DNA of 64,000 nt from F23-B02 sp963625685. GTDB lineage: Bacteria > Bacillota > Clostridia > Oscillospirales > Oscillospiraceae. Below are positions 1 to 7,696 of this stretch, in pieces. The notes beneath the pieces were generated by a model, which did not search any database, was not told the origin of the DNA, and saw only the letters and a list, made by a program, of their open reading frames with translations. Location of the stretch: NCBI GenBank assembly GCA_963625685.1, contig CAVFTR010000001.1, forward strand, positions 124,001 through 188,000, given 5' to 3'. The position numbers and the translations under genes are program-made. Position 1 is the first letter of the stretch; each line of letters starts with the position of its first letter.

Positions 1-72
1 ACTCGGTCAACAGCAACGGCCGCTGAAATCCACAGGGGAGAAACCCCGAGATCCTCAGGAGGAAAATGACAC

Positions 73-765
73 ATGGTTCAGATGAACAATGTAACGATGG
101 TCTACGACAACAGTGATGTTGCCGCGCTGGACAATTTCAGCCTCACGATAAACGAGGGCGAATTTGCCTTCCTCGTCGGCCCGTCCGGCTCCGGCAAGAC
201 GACGATAATAAAGCTTTTAACGGGCGAGATCATGGCGTCCGAGGGCGAGGTCGTCGTCAACGGCTATAATATGAACAGGCTCAAGCGCCGCAAGATGCCG
301 CAGATGAGAAGAACGCTCGGCGTCATCTTCCAGGACTTCAGGCTCATCGACAAGATGACGGTGTACGATAACGTCGCCTTTGCCATGCACGTTGTCGGCG
401 CCTCAAACAAGTCGATAAAGGACCGCGTGCCCCGCGTGCTGGAGCTGGTCGGCCTTGAGGGCCGCGAAAAGCGCCTTCCGGCAGAGCTTTCCGGCGGCGA
501 GCAGCAGCGCGTCGCCATCGCGCGCGCCCTGGTCAACAACCCGACCATGATAATCGCCGACGAGCCCACCGGCAACCTCGACCCCGTGCGCAGCCTTGAG
601 CTCATGCTCCTGCTTGAGAAGATAAACGAAATGGGCACCACGATCCTCGTGGTAACTCACGAAAAGGAGCTGGTCAACGCTTTTTCCAAGCGCGTCATCG
701 CCATCGACGGCGGCCACCTGATCAGCGACGGAATGGACGGGTACTACAGTTATGAAGTTGAATAG
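73..765 (+). CDS. ftsE: Cell division ATP-binding protein FtsE
   Basis: ATPase of the FtsEX complex, an ABC-type machine that couples ATP hydrolysis at the division site to activation of cell-wall hydrolases. The 230-residue length is typical for FtsE. Visible motifs are Walker A GPSGSGKT (about residues 36-43), the ABC signature LSGGEQQ (139-145), Walker B IIADEP (160-165) and the switch histidine in VTHE (about 196). The start is the ATG preceded by AGGAGG at 57-62. The gene overlaps ftsX by 14 bases, so the two are translationally coupled. Identification is firm; FtsE is separated from other ABC ATPases here mainly by the adjoining ftsX. Confidence 0.96.
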   Translation: MVQMNNVTMVYDNSDVAALDNFSLTINEGEFAFLVGPSGSGKTTIIKLLTGEIMASEGEVVVNGYNMNRLKRRKMPQMRRTLGVIFQDFRLIDKMTVYDNVAFAMHVVGASNKSIKDRVPRVLELVGLEGREKRLPAELSGGEQQRVAIARALVNNPTMIIADEPTGNLDPVRSLELMLLLEKINEMGTTILVVTHEKELVNAFSKRVIAIDGGHLISDGMDGYYSYEVE

Positions 766-1639
766 ATACGGATATCTTATAGGCGAGGGCTTCCGCAATA
801 TCTTCACCCACGGCTTTATGTCCTTTGCCTCTGTAACGATAATAATCGCCTGCCTCATCATAATGGGCAGCTTCACGCTTCTCGACATAAACGTCAATGA
901 GATAGTCGAGGATATAGGCAACCAGAATCAGATACTCGCCTATGTCGACGAGGATATGACGGCACAGGAGGCCACCGCGCAGATACAGCCGAAGCTCGAG
1001 GCGCTCGACAATGTCGCAAGCGTTGATTTTATGAGCCGCAGCGAGGCGATGCAGAACTACCTTGAAAAGTACGACGACAGCTTTGCTGAGGGCCTCAACG
1101 AGGAGGTGTTCCGCCACCGCTTCGTTATCCAGCTCGTCGATCTGAGCCAGATGGACGCGACCAGGGCGGCTATCGGAAACGTTGACGGCATCGTGAAGGT
1201 AAACGCGCCCACGGAATATGCCGACAAGTTCATCGCCGTGCGAAACGTCATAAGCGTCGTATCGCTCGTGCTCATCGCTATCCTCGGCTTCGTGTCGCTG
1301 TTTATCATGAGCAACACCATAAAGCTCGCCACCTACGGCCGCCGCGAGGAGATAGCCATCATGAAGATGGTCGGCGCGTCAAACAGCTTTATCCGCTGCC
1401 CCTTCGTAGTGGAGGGCCTTGTGCTCGGCATCGTCGGCGGCGGGCTTGCCTTCCTCGCACAGTGGGGACTGTACAAGGCGCTTGAGGTTAAGGTGGCGTC
1501 GAGCCTCAGCATATCCTTCGTGCAGATCGTGCCGTTTGCAAACATGTGGATGGTCGTGCTCATAGCCTTCATGGCGGTCGGCGTTCTTGTCGGCGCCGTC
1601 GGCGGCGTTATCGCGATCCGAAATTACCTCAAGGTGTGA
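752..1639 (+). CDS. ftsX: Cell division protein FtsX
   Basis: Integral membrane partner of FtsE. The 295-residue protein has one N-terminal membrane segment (about 20-42), an extracellular domain (about 45-150) and three C-terminal membrane segments separated by the conserved cytoplasmic stretch TYGRREEIAIMKMVGAS, which is the hallmark of the FtsX permease fold. In Gram-positive bacteria the extracellular domain contacts a peptidoglycan hydrolase or its activator. That partner gene, usually an M23/EnvC-type protein encoded just downstream, is not intact here (see the 52-codon frame that follows). Ile codons are dominated by ATA, as in most of this chromosome segment. Confidence 0.96.
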   Translation: MKLNRYGYLIGEGFRNIFTHGFMSFASVTIIIACLIIMGSFTLLDINVNEIVEDIGNQNQILAYVDEDMTAQEATAQIQPKLEALDNVASVDFMSRSEAMQNYLEKYDDSFAEGLNEEVFRHRFVIQLVDLSQMDATRAAIGNVDGIVKVNAPTEYADKFIAVRNVISVVSLVLIAILGFVSLFIMSNTIKLATYGRREEIAIMKMVGASNSFIRCPFVVEGLVLGIVGGGLAFLAQWGLYKALEVKVASSLSISFVQIVPFANMWMVVLIAFMAVGVLVGAVGGVIAIRNYLKV

Positions 1640-1649
1640 GGATAACAGC

Positions 1650-1808
1650 ATGAACAGAAGATTAGTCGTATCGGTATTGGCAATGCTCCTTGTGCTGACG
1701 ATGATACTCAGCCTCGTGCTCACGGTCATACCCGTAAGCGCCGAGGGAACGATCCAGTGTCAGGGCAGGGAGGAGGCAGTGCAGCAGTGCACGGCTGAAA
1801 ACCTGTAG
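1650..1808 (+). CDS. 52-residue secreted peptide, or remnant of an FtsEX-partner gene
   Basis: An ATG ten bases after ftsX opens a 52-codon frame with a clean signal peptide: basic MNRR start, a long hydrophobic run, and an AxA-like end at VSAEG. The mature part is only about 20 polar residues ending in REEAVQQCTAENL and a TAG stop. In related Firmicutes this position after ftsX often holds a coiled-coil M23 peptidase whose mature part begins with similar Glu/Gln-rich sequence. That resemblance suggests a truncated relic, but a genuine small exported peptide is also possible. A longer in-frame start at 1587 lies inside ftsX and has no advantage. Confidence 0.5.
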   Translation: MNRRLVVSVLAMLLVLTMILSLVLTVIPVSAEGTIQCQGREEAVQQCTAENL

Positions 1809-1817
1809 CTAAAGGAA

Positions 1818-1849
1818 TTTGACTGGCGGCCATACGGCTGCCAGTCAAA
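1818..1849 (+). other. Strong hairpin without a T-tract
   Basis: TTTGACTGGCGGCC (1818-1831) and GGCTGCCAGTCAAA (1836-1849) form a 14-bp stem with one G-T pair and the 4-base loop ATAC. No run of T follows, so this is not a standard intrinsic terminator. It lies between the 52-codon frame and the CtpA-type protease and could be a processing or attenuation structure within a longer transcript. Confidence 0.6.
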
Positions 1850-1888
1850 CGTACTGTTAACACCCCGTTTCAGCAAAGGAGATTCCCG

Positions 1889-3055
1889 ATGGAAAAACGC
1901 TCACGGCCGGGTTTCGGCAGAAAATTCAGGTTCATCCATCTTATAATAGTGGCCCTCGTCGTAATGGCAGTGACGGCGGCCGCAACGTATCTTATAACGA
2001 CAGGCGGCTTTTCCGCCCAGCAGTATCTCAAGGACGCCAAGGCATATGTCGAGATCGAAAGGATCATAAACGAGAATTATATCGGCGAGGTCAACGAGGA
2101 CACGCTGTATAACGCGGCGGCCTCGGCCATGGTGCGCAGCATCGACGATAAATGGAGCTATTACATGAGCCCCGAGGAGTATGCCGCATACAAGCTGTCC
2201 TCGGCAAACGAGTACGCGGGCATCGGCGTGAGCGTCAAGCTCAACGACAAGGGCAAGTTCGAGATATTCGCCGTCGAGGACGGGACTCCGGCCGCGACTG
2301 CGGGCCTGAATGTCGGACAGACGATAGTTTCCGTCGACGGTCAGGCAACAGAGGGCATGACGACGGCGGAGCTTCAGGAGCTTATCCGCTCAAAGCTCAA
2401 CAAAAACTTCCCGATGGTCGTTGCCGACGCAAAGGGAAACGAGTCGAGCGTGACGATAAGCTGCGAGGTCATATATAAAAATCCCATCTCCTCGAAAATG
2501 CTCGAGAATAATATCGGCTATATCAAGATATCCAACTTTGAAGCCGGAAGCAGCGACGGTGCCATAGGCGCTATCGAGAAGCTCACGGCCGAGGGCGCGA
2601 AGTCCTTTATCTTCGACGTGCGCGACAATCCCGGCGGCCTTGTCAGCGAGCTCGTCTCGCTGCTTGACTATCTCCTGCCGGACGGCGACCTCTTCGTGAG
2701 CGTGGATAAGGCCGGCAAGGAAACGGTCCGCAGCTCCGATAAGGTATGCCTGAGCGCGAAGATGGCCGTTCTGGTCAACGAAAACAGCTACAGCGCGGCG
2801 GAGTTTTTCGCGGCGGCGCTCCAGGAGTACGACTGGGCGACCATAGTCGGCGAGCACACGACCGGCAAGGCGAGAAGCCAGGTCACGATAGAGCTTTCAA
2901 ACGGCGGCGCGATACACATCTCGACCAACAAATATCTGACGCCCAAGCGCGTAGACCTCGCGGAAGCGGGCGGCATAAAGCCCGATATCGAGGCGCACAA
3001 CACCGACGATGATACCAAGGTCCAGCTCAACGCGGCGATAAAGGCCCTGAGCTGA
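1889..3055 (+). CDS. S41-family C-terminal processing peptidase (CtpA-like)
   Basis: A membrane-anchored serine protease of the carboxyl-terminal processing family, expected to act on the outer face of the membrane. The 388-residue protein has a single N-terminal membrane anchor (about residues 15-38), a PDZ domain (about 95-180, with GTPAATAGLNVGQTIVSVDG) and a crotonase-like catalytic core. The Ser-Lys dyad is visible as NENSYSAAEFFA (Ser near 302) and TTGKARSQ (Lys near 328); DNPGG is also conserved. Its placement after ftsEX is common in Clostridia and suggests a role in envelope growth or in turnover of division proteins. RBS AAAGGAG precedes the ATG. Confidence 0.93.
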   Translation: MEKRSRPGFGRKFRFIHLIIVALVVMAVTAAATYLITTGGFSAQQYLKDAKAYVEIERIINENYIGEVNEDTLYNAAASAMVRSIDDKWSYYMSPEEYAAYKLSSANEYAGIGVSVKLNDKGKFEIFAVEDGTPAATAGLNVGQTIVSVDGQATEGMTTAELQELIRSKLNKNFPMVVADAKGNESSVTISCEVIYKNPISSKMLENNIGYIKISNFEAGSSDGAIGAIEKLTAEGAKSFIFDVRDNPGGLVSELVSLLDYLLPDGDLFVSVDKAGKETVRSSDKVCLSAKMAVLVNENSYSAAEFFAAALQEYDWATIVGEHTTGKARSQVTIELSNGGAIHISTNKYLTPKRVDLAEAGGIKPDIEAHNTDDDTKVQLNAAIKALS

Positions 3056-3092
3056 GCATAAATAATAAAGGATCATAAAGGAGAGCTGAATA

Positions 3093-3581
3093 ATGGCTAC
3101 CGAAAGCAGATTTAAAATGAGTCAGGAGCGCCTGGACGCGCTCAAAAAGGAGCTTCTGTACCTTGAGACCGATAAGGCCAAGGAAGTTGCCGAGCAGATA
3201 AAGGAGGCCCGCAGCTTCGGCGACCTGTCCGAGAACAGCGAATACGACGAGGCAAAGACCGAGCAGGGCAAGCTCTATTCAAGGATCGCCGAGCTCAAGA
3301 GCCTCATTGAAAACGCGGAGATCGTCGAGAAGATCGACACCGGCATGCGCAAGGGCGCGATCACGCTCGGCAGCCGCGTAAAGGTGCGCGATATGGACGA
3401 CGGCTTCGAGGAGGAGTACACCATCGTCGGCTCTCAGGAGGCAAACCCCATGGAGGGACGCGTATCCGACGATTCGCCCTTCGGCCGCGGCCTTTACGGT
3501 CACGTCGCAGGCGAGAAGATCAGCGTCGACGCTCCGGCAGGAGAGCTGCATTTTGAGATACTTTCAGTAGAAAACGATTAA
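3093..3581 (+). CDS. greA: Transcription elongation factor GreA
   Basis: GreA rescues backtracked RNA polymerase by stimulating transcript cleavage through the secondary channel. The 162-residue protein has the usual N-terminal coiled coil, with the acidic-tip motif GDLSENSEYDEAK near residues 46-58, followed by the FKBP-like C-terminal domain ending in GELHFEILSV. AAAGGAG lies upstream of the ATG. It sits 11 bases before lysS, a pairing common in Clostridia, and is probably co-transcribed with it. Confidence 0.95.
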   Translation: MATESRFKMSQERLDALKKELLYLETDKAKEVAEQIKEARSFGDLSENSEYDEAKTEQGKLYSRIAELKSLIENAEIVEKIDTGMRKGAITLGSRVKVRDMDDGFEEEYTIVGSQEANPMEGRVSDDSPFGRGLYGHVAGEKISVDAPAGELHFEILSVEND

Positions 3582-3592
3582 GAGGACAGGCT

Positions 3593-5098
3593 ATGAGTGA
3601 GAATAAGACCAATGAGACGGCAGCGCCCGAGCAGGAGCTCAGCGAGCTGCTGAGGATAAGACGCGATAAGCTCAAGGCGCTTCAGGAGGAGGGGAGGGAC
3701 CCCTTTACTCAGACCCGTTTTGTAAGAAGCGCGTATTCAGACGAGATAAAGACCGATTTTGACGCCTTTGACGGCAAGACCGTAAAGGTAGCGGGCCGCA
3801 TGATGTCCAAGCGCGGCATGGGCAAGGCGATATTCTGCCACATAAAGGACGACCGCGGCAGCATCCAGCTGTATATCCGTAAGGACGCCGTCTCCGAGCA
3901 GGAGTTTGCCGACTTCCGCAAGTACGATGTCGGCGATATTATCGGCGTCTCGGGCTTTGTCTTTAAGACCAAGACCGAGGAGATATCGGTCCATGTCGAG
4001 TCCGTTACGCTGCTTTCAAAGAGCCTGCGCCCGCTGCCGGAGAAGTTCCACGGCATGACGAGCACGGAGCTCAAATACCGTCAGCGCTACGTCGACCTCA
4101 TCATGAGCGACGACAGCCGCCGCAATTTCGAGATACGCTCGAAATTCATAAGCTACGTCCGCTCCTTCCTCGACGGCAGGGGCTATATGGAGGTCGAAAC
4201 GCCCGTACTTAACACCATCTCCGGCGGCGCGACGGCGAGGCCCTTCATAACCCATCACAACACCCTGGATATCGACATGTTCCTGCGCATCGCTACCGAG
4301 CTCAACCTCAAGCGCCTGATCGTCGGCGGCATCGAGCGCGTGTACGAGATAGGCCGCATCTTCCGCAACGAGGGCATGGACACGAAGCATAACCCCGAAT
4401 TTACGACAGTTGAGCTTTATCAGTCCTATGCCGACTTCAACGACATGATGGACCTGTTCGAGGACCTGCTGTCGGGCGCTGCCATGAAGATACTCGGTAC
4501 TTACAAGTGCACATGGCAGGGCTGCGATATAGACCTCAGCCCCGGCTGGGAGCGTCTGACCATGGCCGAGGCGGTCAAAAAATATGTCGGCGTCGATTTC
4601 ATGACGATAAAGGGCGACGCGGAGGCCGCAGCCGCGGCGAAGGCCGCCGGCGTCGATATGGACAAGGTCGAGCCCACCTGGGGCCACGCCCTGTACGAGT
4701 GCTTTGATCAGCTCGTCGAGGAAAAGCTCATCCAGCCGACCTTCATCACCATGCATCCGGTCGACGTATCGCCGCTCGCAAAGCGCTCTCCCCGAGACCC
4801 GCGCCTCACCGAGCGCTTCGAGCTCTTTATCTGCCGCAGCGAGATGGGCAACGCCTTTTCCGAGCTCAACGACCCCATCGACCAGAAGCAGCGCTTCCTC
4901 AAGCAGGTCGAGATGCGCGCCAAGGGCGACGACGAGGCCGGCATGATGGACGACGATTTCATAAACGCGCTTGAGTACGGCATGCCCCCCACGGGCGGCC
5001 TCGGCATCGGCATAGACCGCTGCGTCATGCTCCTGACCGGCGCAAGCTCCATCCGCGACGTCATCCTCTTCCCGACAATGAAGCCGCTGGACAATTAA
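3593..5098 (+). CDS. lysS: Lysyl-tRNA synthetase, class II
   Basis: Charges tRNA-Lys with lysine in the cytoplasm. The 501-residue protein has the N-terminal OB-fold anticodon-binding domain (about 65-160, KVAGRMMSKRGMGKAIFCHI) and a class II catalytic core with motif 2 FRNEGMDTKHNPEFT and motif 3 GIGIDRCVMLL near the C terminus. The first stretch after the start is a charged tail of the usual kind (ELSELLRIRRDKLKAL). It ends the greA-lysS unit and is followed by two terminator-like hairpins. Confidence 0.97.
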   Translation: MSENKTNETAAPEQELSELLRIRRDKLKALQEEGRDPFTQTRFVRSAYSDEIKTDFDAFDGKTVKVAGRMMSKRGMGKAIFCHIKDDRGSIQLYIRKDAVSEQEFADFRKYDVGDIIGVSGFVFKTKTEEISVHVESVTLLSKSLRPLPEKFHGMTSTELKYRQRYVDLIMSDDSRRNFEIRSKFISYVRSFLDGRGYMEVETPVLNTISGGATARPFITHHNTLDIDMFLRIATELNLKRLIVGGIERVYEIGRIFRNEGMDTKHNPEFTTVELYQSYADFNDMMDLFEDLLSGAAMKILGTYKCTWQGCDIDLSPGWERLTMAEAVKKYVGVDFMTIKGDAEAAAAAKAAGVDMDKVEPTWGHALYECFDQLVEEKLIQPTFITMHPVDVSPLAKRSPRDPRLTERFELFICRSEMGNAFSELNDPIDQKQRFLKQVEMRAKGDDEAGMMDDDFINALEYGMPPTGGLGIGIDRCVMLLTGASSIRDVILFPTMKPLDN

Positions 5099-5110
5099 AC
5101 ATGCATTTGA

Positions 5111-5145
5111 ATGGGTAATTCCAATCGGAGCTGCCCATTTTCTGA
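5111..5145 (+). repeat. 35-bp terminator-like repeat, copy 1
   Basis: A hairpin with outer arms ATGGGTA and TGCCCAT and inner pairing TTCC/GGAG, followed by TTTTCT. A second copy at 10246-10280 matches at 29 of 35 positions, and the differences in the stems keep pairing (T-G versus C-G, GGAG versus GGGA). It lies 12 bases after lysS and could serve as its terminator; the second copy follows the nitrilase gene in the same orientation. Confidence 0.7.
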
Positions 5146-5158
5146 AATGAAGTGAAAC

Positions 5159-5191
5159 GAAGAAGCACCTAAGCGGTGCTTCTTCGTCTTT
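5159..5191. terminator. Bidirectional intrinsic terminator between lysS and the GntR gene
   Basis: GAAGAAGCACC (5159-5169) and GGTGCTTCTTC (5175-5185) form a perfect 11-bp stem with a 5-base loop, followed by GTCTTT on the plus strand. It lies between two convergent genes and can serve both. Confidence 0.85.
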
Positions 5192-5201
5192 GTGTATTCG
5201 A

Positions 5202-5912
5202 TCACGCTTCCTTGCTTCGCAGATAGGCGTTTATGTAATCCGATGCCTGGCTGAGAACGGACAAGAGCTGCCTGTCAGCCTCAAATGCGTCCCTTCGTGC
5301 GATCGCCTCCGTGAGATACACCAGCTTCGGCAGGGCCTTCTGAAGCTCGGAACGGTCCTTGTAATGCTCCTGTATGAGATTGCGCAGCATTACCTCGAAG
5401 CTTTGGAAAACCATTGCGTAGGCGGCGTTGCCGGAGATCTCGGTAAGGCATTTGTGATATGCGTAGAGCGCGTCCGTCACATGCTCCTCGTCCGCTGTGT
5501 ATACGGCGTCGGTGCGGCGGCGCAGGGCGTCAAGCTTTTCCGGCGTCAGCTTTGCGCAGGCGAGGCGGACGCATTCACGCTCAATGAGTATGCGCAGTTC
5601 CATGAGGTCGGAGAAAAGCGAGCTGTCGATATAGGTGGAGTCGAAGCTCATTATTGCGCCGAGGATCTCCGGACTTGCGTTGCGGACATACTCCGCAACA
5701 TAGGTGCCCTTGCGCGGGACGATGCGCAGAAAGCCCGCACGCTCAAGGTCGAGTATGCCCTGACCAACGGAGCCCCGGCTTATCCCGAAGCTCTGCGCAA
5801 GCTCACGCTCCGGCGGGACCCTGTCTCCGGGCTTCAGCTCCCCCGACAGGATCCTGAGCTGCATCGCTTTGATAAACTCCGCCTTCCGGCTTTTGCTTTC
5901 CTGTGCGTTCAT
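5202..5912 (-). CDS. GntR-family transcriptional regulator (FadR/FCD type)
   Basis: A DNA-binding repressor or activator with an N-terminal winged helix (PPERELAQSFGISRGSVGQG) and an all-helical C-terminal FCD ligand domain. The open frame extends upstream, but the ATG giving MNAQESKSRKAEF is preferred because it has a GAGGG sequence just upstream and places the winged helix at the usual distance (236 residues in total). It diverges from the FAD oxidoreductase/reductase pair, with promoters for both directions in the 235-bp gap, so local control of that pair is the simplest inference. The effector is unknown; FCD proteins commonly bind carboxylic acids. Confidence 0.88.
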   Translation of the reverse strand: MNAQESKSRKAEFIKAMQLRILSGELKPGDRVPPERELAQSFGISRGSVGQGILDLERAGFLRIVPRKGTYVAEYVRNASPEILGAIMSFDSTYIDSSLFSDLMELRILIERECVRLACAKLTPEKLDALRRRTDAVYTADEEHVTDALYAYHKCLTEISGNAAYAMVFQSFEVMLRNLIQEHYKDRSELQKALPKLVYLTEAIARRDAFEADRQLLSVLSQASDYINAYLRSKEA

Positions 5913-5940
5913 ATACCCTCGTCCTTTGCCGTGATGCCGT

Positions 5941-5969
5941 ATTTTACACCTCCGGACGCAAAAAATCAA
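5941..5969 (-). promoter_or_regulatory. Predicted sigma-A promoter for the GntR gene
   Basis: On the minus strand TTGATT and TAAAAT are separated by 17 bases, and the start codon lies about 30 bases downstream. Confidence 0.65.
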
Positions 5970-6063
5970 TACTGGACCGCTATTTGCAGCCACCGGGCGC
6001 CGTCTGTCAGCGAGATGCATAAAAGCCGTGCGCAAAATTTGTTATTATACTGACGATGTTTTC

Positions 6064-6092
6064 TTGCGCCTGCGGCGCTTTTGCGGTATAAT
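6064..6092 (+). promoter_or_regulatory. Predicted sigma-A promoter for the FAD oxidoreductase operon
   Basis: TTGCGC and a perfect TATAAT are separated by 17 bases. The spacer contains the palindrome GCGCC/GGCGC. The start codon lies 55 bases downstream. Confidence 0.7.
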
Positions 6093-6094
6093 AT

Positions 6095-6111
6095 TTGTGG
6101 CTGTACCACAA
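6095..6111. promoter_or_regulatory. Candidate GntR operator at the transcription start
   Basis: TTGTGG and CCACAA form a perfect inverted repeat with a 5-base centre, directly after the -10 element. FadR-type regulators often bind short palindromes of the T-GT/AC-A kind, so repression by the divergent GntR protein is plausible but inferred. Confidence 0.5.
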
Positions 6112-6147
6112 GAATGGATCCAAACTGATATAATTGGAGGATGCAAT

Positions 6148-7695
6148 ATGCAGAAATACGACGTAATTGTTGTAGGCGCCGGAAACGGCGGACTGTCAGC
6201 CGCTACATATCTTGCAAAAGCCGGCAAAAAGGTACTCGTGCTTGAAAAGCACAATCTGCCCGGTGGCTGTGCCACAAGCTTTGTCAGAGGCAACTATGAA
6301 TTTGAAGCCACGCTTCACGAGCTGTGCCAGATGGGCACCGGCGAGGGTGAGGGCAAGCGGGGTGCGGTGCGCAAGCTGCTTGAGGACGACTACGGTCTCG
6401 ATGTCGAGTGGTGCAGCGCTAACGAAAGCTTCGCTTCCATTGCGACCGACCCCGACGGCTTTAACGTTGCGATGCCCGCAGGCGTACAGAACTTCATCGA
6501 CGAGATGGAGCGCCAGGTCCCCGGCAGCAGAGAGTCCATGACCACAGTCATGGAGCTGGGACGCATGCTGGTCGACGGCGTGGAATGGCTCGCCGACCGC
6601 TATAACGAGCCGGAGGGCCTGCAAAAGGTCGAGATGATGCTGAAATACTACGACCTCATGTGTCTCGTTCCGCAGCCCTGCGACGAGGTCCTGCGCAAGA
6701 TCGGCGTACCCGACAAGGCACGCCAGATATTCGAGTCGTACTGGACCTATGTTTCCGCCGATTCGACCGAGATGAGCTTTGCGCCGTACACCTTTATGAC
6801 CTACGTTTACCTGACCCAGCTCCCGTGGTTTGCGAAAAACCGCTCTCACGAGATATCGCTTGCCTTCGATGCAAAGATCCGTGAATTCGGCGGCGACATC
6901 TGGTACAACACCAAGGTCGAGAAGATCGACATCAAGAACAACTCCGTCTGCGGCGTAAAGCTGCAAAGCGGCGAGTATATCGAGTGCCCGTATGTCATAT
7001 CCAACCTCATGCCGCACGTCGTGTTCGACCGCATGGTCGACCCCGCCGAGGTCCCCGAGTACGATAAAAAGAAGATGAACGCACAGCGTCTTGCGCAGGC
7101 GGCGTTCACCGTCTACCTCGGACTTGACGCTTCGGCTGAGGAGATAGGACTCAAAAACTACGACACCTTCATGCGCTATACTCCCGACAATCACAAGCAG
7201 TTTTTGTCCTCCGACTCCATCGACACGCACAAGGACATCACCTGCACCGTGCTCACAAACGCACTTCCCGACGCCGCAGGCGAGGGCAGAGCCTTTATCC
7301 AGTTCAGTAAGTTCTACACGGGCGACCCCTTTGCGGACGTCGGCGAGAAGGATTACTTCAGAATAAAAGACCGCATCGCCCGTGAGTGCGTCGAGCGCTA
7401 CGAGGAGGTAACGGGCTGCGATCTTCAGAGCCACATCGAGGAGATCGTTGTGGCGTCTCCGGTCACATGGGCGAGATACCTCGGCACCCCCAGAGGCGAT
7501 GTTTACGGCTACATTCCCGCCACGTGGGACGGAATGTTCCCCAGAGTACAGTGCGGACATAAGGAGGACTACACGGTGCGGGGACTGCGCTTCGTCGGCG
7601 GTCACGGCACCCAGATGGACGGCTATTCACAGGCCTACCTTTCCGGCGCGGAGCAGGCGAGATATATGCTTCTTGATATGAAGGAGGGCAAGTAA
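6148..7695 (+). CDS. FAD-dependent oxidoreductase, phytoene-desaturase/CrtI-like
   Basis: A 515-residue flavoprotein of the amine-oxidase/CrtI superfamily. The N terminus has the dinucleotide-binding motif VVGAGNGGLSAATYLAKAG followed by the acidic LVLEKH and PGGCA, and a second flavin motif lies near the C terminus (RFVGGHGTQMDGYSQAYLSG). Members include phytoene desaturases, carotenoid isomerases and retinol saturases, but many bacterial relatives act on unknown unsaturated substrates. The start is the ATG with GGAGG seven bases upstream; a longer frame from 6028 runs through the promoter. The next gene, one base later, encodes a flavin/[2Fe-2S] reductase that would supply electrons. The substrate cannot be named from sequence. 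Confidence 0.85.
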   Translation: MQKYDVIVVGAGNGGLSAATYLAKAGKKVLVLEKHNLPGGCATSFVRGNYEFEATLHELCQMGTGEGEGKRGAVRKLLEDDYGLDVEWCSANESFASIATDPDGFNVAMPAGVQNFIDEMERQVPGSRESMTTVMELGRMLVDGVEWLADRYNEPEGLQKVEMMLKYYDLMCLVPQPCDEVLRKIGVPDKARQIFESYWTYVSADSTEMSFAPYTFMTYVYLTQLPWFAKNRSHEISLAFDAKIREFGGDIWYNTKVEKIDIKNNSVCGVKLQSGEYIECPYVISNLMPHVVFDRMVDPAEVPEYDKKKMNAQRLAQAAFTVYLGLDASAEEIGLKNYDTFMRYTPDNHKQFLSSDSIDTHKDITCTVLTNALPDAAGEGRAFIQFSKFYTGDPFADVGEKDYFRIKDRIARECVERYEEVTGCDLQSHIEEIVVASPVTWARYLGTPRGDVYGYIPATWDGMFPRVQCGHKEDYTVRGLRFVGGHGTQMDGYSQAYLSGAEQARYMLLDMKEGK

Positions 7696-7696
7696 G

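Noticed and set aside
1..72. Tail of a preceding gene at the window start
   Set aside because: The first 72 bases contain only the ftsE ribosome site and a weak GGGG/CCCC stem; no reading frame can be assigned.
6196..7605. A 469-codon minus-strand frame opposite the FAD oxidoreductase
   Set aside because: Shadow of the real gene; no recognisable domain or start signal.
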